Below are positions 26,001 through 36,425 of a stretch of DNA of 64,000 nucleotides, piece by piece; within the stretch, counting starts at the first letter, position 1, and each line of letters opens with the position of its first letter. The translations under genes were made by a program, and so were the position numbers. The notes under the pieces are model-generated. The model was not told the DNA's origin and did not search any database. It saw nothing but the letters and a program-made list of their open reading frames with translations. Origin of the DNA: Enoplosus armatus (lineage: Eukaryota > Chordata > Actinopteri > Centrarchiformes > Enoplosidae); assembly GCF_043641665.1 (NCBI RefSeq), contig NC_092199.1:16734649-16798648 (forward strand), given 5' to 3'.

Positions 26001-29000
26001 TACACCTTACCTACAAATACGAGAAATGTATTATCCACTGCCCAGCCCAGTTAGTGCCAGTTCAGTGCCCGTCCCACACTCGGCTCCGGTAACGGCCTAC
26101 ACCAGTAGGTCATGTTTTACGCATTTCAATGCCTTTTGGTCATCATTTGGCCTTTTGGTCATCTCCACGCGCGTTATCCCTGCACAATGTCTCTGCAGCT
26201 GAATGACGTGTCCTGCCCACTGCAGTAACAGTATGTGTTCTTCCCCTACTCCTCCTCCAGGCCTCCAGTCCCTGGTCAGTGGAAAGTGCACTGTGGCACC
26301 AGAATACAGGGGGGGGCTACGTGCTTGATGACTACCCCTGTGAGGAGTTCCATGCCCTGGCCACAGCCCAGCTGCCTGGCTCCCTCCTCCTGGAACAAAG
26401 AATGGCCTTGCTGGAGCTGCTGGCGACCAACTGGGATACTGGGTAATGCACACACATGAACCCCCCCCAACATGTCGTGTTCTGTCTTATGAAGATTTGA
26501 GAAGCAGGTGCATTCATGTGTCTGTTGTGTTGACGGAACCTAATGGCCTGGGATAATGGCTAGGCTAATGGCTTTAGGGTTAGTCAGGGTCAAGTGGTAA
26601 TTCCCATCATTTCGACTGTGGCCATTAAGTGATTACTGGGGTGAAGTGGGGACATTGTTTGACAGTTTAACGTTGTTTTCTGCCTTGAGAGAAAAACGGT
26701 GACACATCAGCCTTTTGTGTGGGTTTGAGGTCGCCAGGGAGATCAGGCTGGGGATTCATTAATCTGGATTTAGTTGCTCTTAGCTCGACCCCCGTCTCGT
26801 GAGTTGCTGTCACAGATGTGCGTGAGCGAAGGACAGCCGCTCGGGTAAGGAGGCCAGCCGAGCTCACAAACTCATACTGGTGAACAGTGCACGCTGTCTG
26901 TGCAAGTGCAGTAAAGGCGTTTAAAGGTTGAATTAGGTCACGTGTGACCCTTCCTACCTTACACTCTTTTATATCGCAGTCGAATGAATGATACCCCCCA
27001 CCCTGCACTATAATGCACCACACCGGCAGATAATTCAAGTCAGCTGCCTTAACATGCAACAATAACATTAGAGACAAATAGAAAATGGATTACCTATCTC
27101 AAGCGAAATATTCATATTATACTGAAAGGAATGGAAACTACTGGCTGCCTGGAAGTAAACACTGTAGTATGATCTGAAACACAGTTGGCAGTAATGATAA
27201 ACAAGCAACAATGCAGCTGCATTCGTTAAGGTATAATACACGATGGGGTATATTTGCTTTATATTTACTAAGACTAAGGCATGTGTTAGCCATGTCTGGA
27301 TCCGCAATGTGGCACAAAACAAAAAAAGGGTTTTCTGCTGCTGAACTTGAAACATTATTGAAGTGAAGACACTTCGCTCGCGAGCGAAATATTGGTTAAA
27401 TAAAGCATGATGTCATCAGCGATTTGAATGAGTTATGAAAAATGTATGTGTGGATTTTTGGTAGAATTCCTTTTGACTAGATGATTTCTGTAAAAAAAAA
27501 AAAAGAAGAAGAAGAAAAAAATAACATGACAGGCCAGCTTGATAAGTATTGCTGCTGTTGAAACAGTGTAACTTCAAGCAGGAATCTGCACAAAAGCTGA
27601 AAGAGGGGAGCTGTATAGTCACTTTATAAAGCATCTCTTAAGTAATACATCAGACTAAAGGCAGCAGGTAAACACCAAAACAGGGTTGCCTGTCTATTTT
27701 TTCTTTTTTTTTTAACCATAGCTCTGCCTAACTGTCATCCATTCCACTGGACAATCTGACACAAGTTGATTTTTCCTCAGTAGATAAGAATGTCTCAGTG
27801 CATTTAACTCATTCATTAAGCACGCGCAGTGCCGCGGAGGAATTAGGTCACTTTGTAGAGCTATGGCGTCAAGATCGCCGAGGCGGCCATCCATGCAGTG
27901 TGATCATGGGATCTCTGAAGTCGTGGGATCAGATATTAAATGTATCTTGTTTAAAAAAAAAAAGAAGCAATGTCATTGTTTGCCGGCGTGTAATCAATAA
28001 TCACCTTTCCCATGCTTCCAGACACCGCTACTGTCAGTACCTCACGGCGCAGGTGATTGACAGCGATGGGAGAGAAATCAAAAGCACCAGGTCCTCCTTC
28101 TACCTGCTCTTGTGCCGCCTGGAGTGGGTGCCGGCGTGTCGCACGCTGGAAGGAGGCCAGCGGGAGAGAAACTACCTCTGTCCGAACTCGGTCTACCTGA
28201 CCTCACCGGAGGTCACCGACCTGCTGGGGACTCATGTGTTTTATGTGGACATAGACCCCAGCGAGTTTAGCAGAGCTCTAGGTAAAGACATGTCCACTGC
28301 AGCCCACGTCTCTACTGTAGTTATTGGTCGTCCTACAGTCGCTGCAGGTCACTGCAGGACAATCTGTCTATCACCTTCTCTCTTTTTTTTTTTTAGGAAT
28401 GAGACAAAGTATCACAGTGGACTCTCTGATTAACTACCTGAAGGAGTGGTGCATCAAACCAAAAGCAGATGACCAGGAGCTACCCGAGGACGAGCTGGAG
28501 GGGGCGAATTTCATTTCCACCGTCCAGCACATCCACAAGGTCTACACCTATCTGCATGAGAAATGTTCCCACAGCACCCTGAAGGAGCTGTTCCAACACA
28601 CCCCTGCTGTATTCGTGGAGTACCACAGGTGCGTCGTCAGCTGTGTTAGCACGCTTTTTTCGGGTTATTGTCTGAATGTGGTCGCCTGAGGCCACAAATC
28701 TAACTTTGCACCCCACCCACAGGCGAAATGATAACTGGTGTTTGGGGCGTTTCTACCACCTGAAAGAGGTGTGCTGGAGCGACCCGACGGCCATGTTCCA
28801 GCGCTACAAACAGCTGACTCACGGACCAGACAGCCCCGTCCAGGAGCCCAAAGTCCTGGCCCCCTTCTACAACCCGCTGGAGGGCATGAAATTCTTCTTC
28901 ACCAAAGTACGCTGCTCTCTTAATGTTTTCCTTTTCAGTTTCCCCTACATGTATAACATGATTCTCAGACTCATTAAGCTGTTTGACGTCGACTGTTCGT

Positions 29001-30894
29001 TAACCCCCCCCCCCCCCCCCTTAGTTTCTGTTGCTATGCCTGTCAAGCTTTCCATCACAATGGGGGCAGATTTACCGTTGAATGAGTAATTTACTATGGC
29101 TCCCTGATTTCAGCTTTTCATCTCTTGGCAGCGGCCGTTGATTTTCCTGGCTCCAATGACATCTGTCGCTGCCAGATTTTATTCTCTGTAGCTAGCAAGC
29201 TAATTGAGCTAGCGATAGCTTCATGAAAACGCTGTGACTGCCGGACTTTTTCCACATTTCCAGCATATGAAAAGCTGAACCAGTTGTAAACATACATACA
29301 TACATACATTCATAGCTACATACATGATGTAATGCTAAAAGAGTGAGTCTAAAGCTACGTGTTCCAGGAAAAAAGTCATCACATCTTGTCTGTCACCTGT
29401 CATTTATATCCAGATCAGCCAATTTAAAGGCCAAACTCCACCATTACTAACGTACACTATGCTGTGATTTTGTATCTTATGTATAGCTGCTGAACGTGGA
29501 CCTCAGTCCCAGTATGAACCAGTATGTCGGTTTGTTGGAACTGATCTGTTCGTCATCTCCCATACCAACTGCTGAAGTGCTGCAGGATGTGTCGGTGCTC
29601 TACGCCAGACTCGGTAAGGACAATTAGCTCATTTCATAGAGTTTCTCGCGTTTGGTTCCTCACACATTTCCTTGCTCTTTATGTCCCCGTCTGTCTGCCG
29701 CTCGCTATCTGCTCTGCTCAGCAACTGTTGTGTTTCCCTCTCGACCAGCTCGACTTGCCACATCCTCCCTCTGTTCCCCTGACTGTAGATATCATATATC
29801 TTTTTTTATTTTTCATCTTCAACAGCTCAAAAATGTACAATGGACCAGGAAAACCTCCCCCAGCCCAAACTCAATCTCAGCTACTGCTCCACCTTGAAGG
29901 GTGAGTAATTCATACACATTCATGTTGCAAACGCACCCCACCCTTCATTACCTCATCGGCCTGCATGTCTGCTCGACTTCCTATTGGCCTGACTGTTTAC
30001 TGCAAACGAGCAGCAACTGGGAGGAATTTGTTGCTGCAGCGTGGAATTACTTTCCACCGGAGACTGAAATCAGTCCAGCATCTAACTGCACTGCCTGCAG
30101 TGCAAATGTGTGGAGGTGTGGCAGCAGAGTGAACTACAGCACTAATCAGGGACTTTCGGGAAGGTGTGTGAGTTCTCACAGATAGTAGTCCTCAAGGCGT
30201 CTGCCCCCAAGCAGCCAACTTTAGGTTTTTGGGGTTTCGGATACCCAGCCTCTTTCAGTTGGGGGGAAAAAGGGCCATTTTTTAAAAATGTATGTTTAAC
30301 AACAAGATCCACCTCTCAGAAAGTCTATGCGATGTACAACATGGTAATGCTGTTCGGTAATGCCCTCTGCCCTAAAAGTGTCTCTTGTGACTAAGACATA
30401 TACTCCATGGTGAGCAAACTATGTAATGGAAACACTAAATGACCTCAAACATATCTTTGGCATTTCTGTACTGCAGTTTGTTGTTATTTCTCGGCCGAGA
30501 TGTACATTGATACTGCATTTGTCATAAGCTATAATGGTATGATAACATCGGCCATAACAATGTGATGGTTGGGCTCTAATTTGCAGACAAGGGGGGAAAT
30601 CATTCTACTCTTTGTGCCTTGTGTTCAGGTATGGTGTCTAACAAGTGGGTCTTCCCCACCAAGGATAACACCTGGGTGGGTCTGGCACGCAAGCCCATGA
30701 TTGCCGACAGCAAAGAGCTGGAAAAGATCTTTAAATCTCACAAGCAGGTCTGCCTCCTCAACCTGCCGCCAGCAGAGAAGAGGACTGCTCCCCGGAGCAA
30801 GACTGGGAAACTCGGTACACTGTTGCTACATACTACTTACATACTTGATACTCAATAGGAATTATGCCCTAAACTACACAAATATAACAAAAGA

Positions 30895-30946
<52 letters not shown>

Positions 30947-33900
30947 GTTAAAATGGAGATTCTGACTGTTGTATAATTGCCTGGCAGGTCAGACAGTGCC
31001 GAGAGAACGAGCACACACCGTACCTACCTTCAACGAGAAGGACCGCTCCTTGTTTCTGGAGATCTGCGGGATCCGTCTGCTGTCCCAGTGTGTCAAGACG
31101 GAGCCTCAGACCGAGAGCCTGAGACCCTGTCCTCCCATGCAGGCCATGGTGCGCTCCGTGATACCCTACATCCAGAGGTTCCTCTACCACCACGACGAGC
31201 TGGCCGAAGTCTACTCAGAGCTGATCGACAGCAACATCGGAGACAAAATCAAGCGACTTTACTTCGGACAGGTCCGAAGATCTCACCTAGTTGGTTTAGA
31301 ACCGTTTAAAACCTGGAGGGAGTCCCTTATTTGGTTGTTCTACTAAAGACATACTAATCATGCTAATCACTTAGCTCCCCACCCTGCACTCTAGGCACCG
31401 AAAGTGAGGCGCAAACATAATGTCACCTTGGAGCTGTAGTGCACAATTTAAGCTGCTGTCTGATTGCCTCCAGGTGGGCAAGCTGTACATTCGCTACCAG
31501 CTGGACGTCGCCGACAGTGACGAGGTCGTGGTGGAGCTGCAGGATGTGATCTGTCTGCTGAAGGACGAGAGGGAGTTTTACATCCAGAAGGATCACCTCT
31601 TGGCCAAGCTGGACATCTGCAGGTTTGTGCGTGATGGACGGGTGGCTGCTTTTACACCCTCACGGGAGGACTCCGCGAGAGAGCGGTTGGGTGTTTTAGA
31701 GCAGTGCTCGAGCACCTCAGTATTCTACACAGTCATACTTCTGACATGAAGTACGGTGGATTATTTACACAGAGACAGAGATTTTCAACACTGAGTGGCC
31801 AGAGTCAGTATGAGGGTTTCTGTAATAAACAAAAGAAACTTGTTGTAATATCAAAGTTTGTGTCGCTGGCATTGAATGTCTGGTCTGAGTCTTCTTTACT
31901 ATTCATAAATTAGATAGTTCCTGATTTCAATTTCAAAATGTTGCTAATTCTTTTATTTTGGAAACTTCAATATTTACTTTAATATTTGACAACTAGGAAC
32001 TGAGTAAAGTATCGAAACATGTATTGCTGTAGCATCAGTACCAAACTCTGGTGTCCTGTTGGCACATTTTAATACTAGGGATTCTGTGTGTGTGTGTGTG
32101 TGTGTGTTTCAGGGAGCTGGTGAAACTGTTCTGCGCAGAGAGCGGCCACAGGAAAGAGCTGATGCATTTCGTGAGTGGCCTGATGACCTCGCTCGACGTA
32201 AGTGACGCGCGCTCCCTTCGAACCCATCGATCACTCATCCTCGCCCGAGTGCAGCCTAGAGCTGACTTTAGAGGCCAGAGCTAATCAGCTGTTTCCCGGG
32301 GGTGGGGGGCAACTTGCTCTCGTCTCTGGAGAGCGGTGCAGGCCTCAACTTTGACCCCTTTCTGCAAGACAAGGCTGCGTCATGTAATCGTTACTGAAAT
32401 CTGGATGAGACCAAAGTCTGGATTTGCCAAAGTAAACAAAATGAGCTGTTTGATTAAAGGTTTTAATGATGCGATTCTGCAGCGTAACGGCCATTTAATA
32501 CGCTGGAGATGTGAGAGGCTTAGGGGGAGGGAATGCAGTACAGATCTGCCTCTCCACTTATTCTATCCGCTTATTACTTAGACTTTTATATTATTCCAGG
32601 GAATTGATCAAACAGTCACTGGCAGTAAATGTTAATTAGGTCCCCGACATTTTTAACGAGATGAGACGCCTCCGAAGCGACAAGGGTTGGGAGCGTCTGC
32701 CACTTCCTGTGTTGGCAAACCCCAAAGTCTGCTCGGCTCTGGCCCTCAGGCACTCAGTGGTTCTTGTATGTGAATCCCGAATGGATCAGTGCTGCGTGTT
32801 AATCCTCCGTTTCTGTGTGTGCTTCTTATTAAATTCACTGTGAAAAAGCAAGCTGTGTTTCTTACAGGCCGAATAATGAAACAAATCTGCTCCTCTCGGA
32901 AAATCTTTAATATGACACAAACGCAATATCCTCTAGCCAAGATTAGATCTCGACCCTCGTCGCCACAGCCATTAACTCCTCTCGTGTCCGCAGGATCCGG
33001 GATCTCTGAGGAGATTCTTGCAGAAGGAGGACGTCAGAGAGCTGCCCAGTGAGGAGGAGCCGTGGGAGGTCCCGGAGCCTCCCAAGCAGGACGTCAACCT
33101 GGAGAGAGGTACGGAGGGCCGGACGCGGTCAAAGATGAATCCAATAATCTTTCCTTTACAATACAATACACTCAAGGGCTCTGCTGCGGCAGCCCTACTT
33201 ATGGTGGATGATGCTAGCTAATGCTAGCAAACTTTGGATAGATATTGTTGTGTAACCCGCACGCTTACTTTACACTGTGTTATATAGCACGTCCCAATAG
33301 AGTGCTGCAGGAATGAGTCCTACAACCTGGAAGTGAGTCGTCGTCTCCAAGTCAGTGGGGGGGGGGGGGGGTTTGGATGGGTTTTTGGTTAGACGTCCGC
33401 ACCCCCACAAAGCCAGTTTAAAGGATGGTTTAAAGGTGTTGTTCTATATGTTTCCTATTATCAACAAATTGCATGAAAAGAAAACAAAAAACGTCAACGT
33501 GTTCTTAATATTCTCCGACTTCCCTGCCCTGTCCATTTGTTTTTTTCTATTTCTAAAAAAGGCTCCGTTCTTTCTTAAAACACCTGGGCACTGTAGCTTT
33601 GCTCAACCGTTGCTCAAATAAGAGGAAATAGTGCTTCTGTTGGGGGACTATTTTCAGCTGCGGATTATTACATCTTTGTAGCGCAAGAGAATATCTCCAG
33701 CGGCGGAGCTTTCGAAAAACAATTTTTTAACTATGCATTTATGAGTTTTTTTAAAGGTCTTCCTGTTTTTTTGGTGGCGTTGCACCATCCTCATTCGGGT
33801 TAAGGAGTCCGTGCTGTTGTTATAGTGCACAGAATGTTTGGAGTTACGGAGAATCAGTCTGATGCAGAACATCGGTGCTTTAGCCGCAGCGTGAGATGAA

Positions 33901-36096
33901 TTCCAACAACACTACGCTGCTTTTTCTCAGTCTGAGTTTGTGGCGTCTTACATCTGCAGCTTCTCTCTGTGACACTTGCCCCGTTTTTCCATTATCATTT
34001 CGTAATATTCACACACACACACACACACACACAGATAGATAACTGGTGTGTTTCTCACATATGCTAATTCCAGTTTGTTCGCTGTTGTGTGTGTGTGGCG
34101 ACATAAAAGAGCAGCTGTTGCCAGGGCTCAAAGAGCAAGAGGAGTAGATCCCTCACTGCAGCAAAGAGCGCACACACACACACACACACACACTTACATC
34201 TACAAGGATTAATATGATCAAAAGGCTTTTTCATCACAAATCAGTTTTTATGGCATAACAGCGCTGAAACAGGCTTATATATGATTGGTGTTTTACAGCT
34301 TTTATCCCATCTTTTCTTCTTCCTCTTTGGTTTTAACTCTTACAAATGTCGTTCTTCAGTGCTATCAAGGAGTTACTCCTCCGTCAGCTTCCCAGAGGAG
34401 CCGCCTCGCCCCGCACAAGAGGATGGGGAGCAGACGCTGGTCTGCTGGCCTCCCAGAGCATCTATACACAGCGCAGGAGCCGGTCGCACAGGTACATTTG
34501 AAACAGAGGTTTCGGCGTAGGGCATCTCCTCGCGGCAGGAAGCGATGTTTCCCAACTATTTCTACTACGTGCCAACAGGTCCTGCTGACGACGTGGTAGA
34601 AGCCGTCATGAAGATGTGGCCGCCTCCCGCCGGGCCCAAAGACAGAGACCTAGAGAAGGACCTTGCCCCCAGAGGAGGCAGCCAGGCCGTCCCACAGAGT
34701 CCCGGCAGCTGCGAGGGAAACCAGCCCCTCAGGGGCAGCAGACCTGCGGAGCCGCCCGGCCTCCAGAGAGTCCCCAGCCATCCGAGCCAACCCAACCCTG
34801 CTGCCGTGACCTCCAGCACGCCGCACCCTCCAGGTGACACGTTTGAGAAACTTCTAGTCTCCTAGAGAGCTCTGCGGTTCTCCTCTGCTCTACTGAGCTT
34901 TTTAGCCTCTTTTGTTTACGGTTTTCTGGCCTCACAAACTCATCAGCAGCCAGATGATAAACCGACTGTACACTGCCTGCCGAAGACCAAAGGGCAGATA
35001 GACAGCAAGTTAGCAACTAGCTGGTGAAGACAGTGGAGCAGTTATTAGCCAGATATTTCTCTCAGCTGTTTGTGACCAAAGCAGAGCTAAACGTAGAGTA
35101 TTTTTGTTTATTTAAAGCCACTACGTGTAGAATTTGGACTGCGAGAAAGAGACAGCGGCACAAACAAAAACTAACATCCTGTGTTAAATCCTTCCATTTG
35201 GTGTTGTCTGTCACTGGCAGAGCGCAGCCAACAGAGTGACACCACCGAGTCTGACAGAGCTGAGAACGGAGAGGAAAGCAGACCAGCACAGCCTGCTGAG
35301 CCGGCCAGAGACCAACTTGCTCCAAGCAGCCTGTAGGCTTCTTCTTCTTCTACTGTTACTCAATACATACTGCCCCCCCCCCCCCGCCCTCTTTTTCTCC
35401 CTTCCTTCTCTAAATTGATTCCTTCCTTTGCCTCTGCCAGCGTCGTCCCTGAGGCCGTGGTGGTTTCCAGTACGTTTCAGGGGACTGCAGATACTCAGCG
35501 TCCCCCTCTGAACCTGGACTTCCCTCTCTGGAACAAAGTCCAGCCCCCGCAGGCCACACTTGAGGACATGGAGCTCACCTGCCAGAGACCCACCACCGTC
35601 AGTACATTCACCATATGTGATGCTTTTTCAGCGGTCGAGTGTTGAGCGAGATGGTTTTCTAAACTGCGCTGTGCTCACGCAGGTGGTGTTGTCCGACGAC
35701 CAGATGGACGTGGCCGCAATCGGCGAGTGGGGGGAGCAGCTGGTCAACTCCTTCCTGTGCCACTGGAGGGACAGCGGCGAGCCCGGGCGGCCCGCCCACA
35801 TCCTGTGGTGCAACCAGAGCGGGGAGAGCGGCCAGCCCTACGACTTCATGCTCACCTTCGGGCCCACGGAGGGGCAGGCGGTGGTGTACGTGGAGGTGAA
35901 GTCGACTATAAAGAAAGAGAAGGCATTCATCCACCTCTCTGCCAACGAGCTGGACTTGGCGCTGAAAGAGAAGGAGCGCTATCACATATTCAGGGTGTAC
36001 AGCGCAGGGGACGCCCACAACGTCCGCCTGTGTCGCATTCGGAACCTGGCGCAGCACCTTCACACCAAAGACCTGGCACTTTATCTGTTTGTTTAA
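5133..36096 (+). CDS. Giant NO VEIN-like protein: LOTUS repeats + GHKL ATPase + DUF3883/EVK nuclease-fold domain (46 exons, ~3045 aa)
   Basis: Coding exons: 5133-6167, 7163-7361, 7456-7805, 8027-8152, 8241-8438, 8624-8764, 9215-9475, 10420-10600, 10725-10891, 11027-11170, 11299-11480, 11650-11822, 11932-12156, 12288-12397, 13075-13290, 13716-13845, 13945-14158, 14289-14436, 14858-15035, 15149-15326, 16017-16143, 16237-16356, 16890-17040, 17126-17238, 17801-17951, 18129-18377, 18718-18930, 22250-22431, 22567-22750, 24447-24589, 26261-26442, 28022-28281, 28397-28628, 28723-28906, 29487-29613, 29826-29900, 30629-30814, 30988-31271, 31474-31622, 32113-32197, 32994-33108, 34360-34491, 34579-34833, 35221-35332, 35441-35597, 35683-36096. 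All junctions are GT-AG and in phase, and the coding total is 9138 nt. Domains: LOTUS-like repeats near residues 1, 90 and 180, a probable fourth near 335-395, an acidic linker 1237-1350, GHKL ATPase 1351-1520, and DUF3883-like 2909-3045. Plant NO VEIN is nuclear and needed for cell-fate patterning; the vertebrate function is unknown to me. Exon edges are by eye; short linker exons 42-45 are least certain. Confidence 0.85.
6300..7000. repeat. Possible dispersed repeat in intron 1 of the NO VEIN-like gene
   Basis: The 995 bp intron between the LOTUS exon and the next exon is filled by sequence that resembles short dispersed teleost repeats (GTTGTGACCCGGACAG at its left side, TTGAATACAACAAACG further on). 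I see no clear terminal repeats, so the class is unknown. Confidence 0.25.
7163..7361 (+). other. Probable fourth, divergent LOTUS-like domain
   Basis: The end of the preceding exon (QQLYQQVLE, residues about 337-345) plus this exon (VMKKYQLSAPSMDQLKTCYF, then QQYGEQLPLAQYMSL) reproduces the helix-turn-helix spacing of the three upstream repeats: a leading amphipathic helix, a short loop where they have GIPLKK, a Y/F-x-x-Y-G/H element and a final helix. Sequence identity with the upstream repeats is low, so this is a structural-pattern call. Confidence 0.45.
11528..11566. repeat. Hairpin/MITE-like palindrome, copy 1
   Basis: Perfect 13-bp inverted arms ATAACCCTGATGA (11528-11540) and TCATCAGGGTTAT (11554-11566), with an inner GTC/GAC pair extending the stem. 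It sits in the intron between coding exons 11 and 12. The same arm recurs at 40536, about 29 kb away in a different gene, so it is a dispersed element rather than a gene-specific structure. Confidence 0.7.
14289..15326 (+). other. GHKL/HSP90-type ATPase domain exons (sacsin/NO VEIN type)
   Basis: Exons 14289-14436, 14858-15035 and 15149-15326 encode residues 1351-1519. The N-box helix reads FVLELIQNADDNSYP with the conserved Glu (1397) and Asn (1401). The region equivalent to the Mg/ATP-lid D-x-G-x-G box reads NNESGF (1430-1435). It is followed by D1445, the ST-lid GCSTKG (1447-1452) and GQKGIGFKSVF (1460-1470), the hallmark seen in sacsin and NO VEIN proteins. GHKL domains bind and hydrolyse ATP and usually dimerise when loaded. 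Most key residues are present, so ATP binding is plausible; turnover is not shown by sequence. Confidence 0.8.
18931..22249 (+). other. Largest intron of the NO VEIN-like gene (3.3 kb); no gene inside
   Basis: The intron lies between coding exons 27 and 28. It contains a (TG)n run at 19799-19822, several AT-rich stretches and minus-strand open frames without family resemblance. No snoRNA or tRNA fold was recognised by eye, and no exon consistent with the flanking phase (1/1) was found. Confidence 0.5.
22980..23009. repeat. (TG)n microsatellite
   Basis: About 15 TG units in an intron of the NO VEIN-like gene. Shorter TG/CA runs in the same gene lie at 18377-18398 (starting at a splice donor), 19799-19822, 32086-32109, 34011-34033 and 34172-34192. 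Confidence 0.9.
23677..23870. repeat. Probable hAT-type MITE
   Basis: Begins with TTTAGGGCTGCCAGTTACAA and contains TTATCGATTAAGC, and ends with GGTCGACTAATCGTTTCACC. The CGATTAA/CGACTAATCG arrangement is typical of a very common teleost nonautonomous DNA transposon. It is intronic in the NO VEIN-like gene. The identification is from memory of the family pattern. Confidence 0.45.
30898..30946. repeat. Compound (AT)n(AG)n microsatellite
   Basis: About 16 AT dinucleotides run directly into 8 AG dinucleotides, just upstream of the acceptor at 30987 of the NO VEIN-like gene. Confidence 0.9.
35683..36096 (+). other. C-terminal DUF3883-like domain with D...ExK nuclease-fold signature
   Basis: The final 137 codons begin with a helix containing GEWGEQLVNSFL, then a PYDFMLTF strand with D2962 and a VVYVEVKST strand with E2979 and K2981. 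That is the D-(X)n-E-x-K arrangement of the PD-(D/E)xK/Mrr-like superfamily, and DUF3883 is the family usually found at the C-terminus of NO VEIN-type proteins and in many prokaryotic restriction or defence proteins. All three signature residues are intact, so metal-dependent nuclease activity is possible, but many family members may only bind nucleic acid. The protein ends LALYLFV before TAA at 36094-36096. Confidence 0.75.
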
Positions 36097-36425
36097 GTCC
36101 TCCAGACGTTTGTGGAGATATTTGCACTAGATCAACTTACACTTTCATTTTAACTTTATCCCAACTGCACTGATTTTCGTTCTTTTACATGTTCCTATGA
36201 TACCTTGTGTATGTTTTATTGTCCCAAAATGCACATTCCTTTTTCATTTGTCAGTACAGAATATTTGTATTGCCAACAAACTGCGCAGAGTTGTGTGTTT
36301 TCTGGCATGTGTAAAGGGGTCAGTGGACACACTGAATGTTTTTAACCTTTTTTTTATTGCCCCTACCTCACCTTTACTCCAACATTCCTTTGAAATAAAA
36401 TCTTTTTGTCAGCTGAATTGACTCT
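36097..36425 (+). other. 3' UTR and poly(A) signal of the NO VEIN-like gene
   Basis: Short non-coding tail after the stop at 36094-36096. An AATAAA signal lies at 36394-36399, followed by a T-rich, then TG-containing downstream stretch, so cleavage is expected near 36410-36425. Confidence 0.7.

Noticed and set aside
35659..36173. Alternative frames over the last NO VEIN-like exon (minus 35659-36063 and plus 35727-36173)
   Set aside because: Shadows of the DUF3883-coding exon; no family resemblance.
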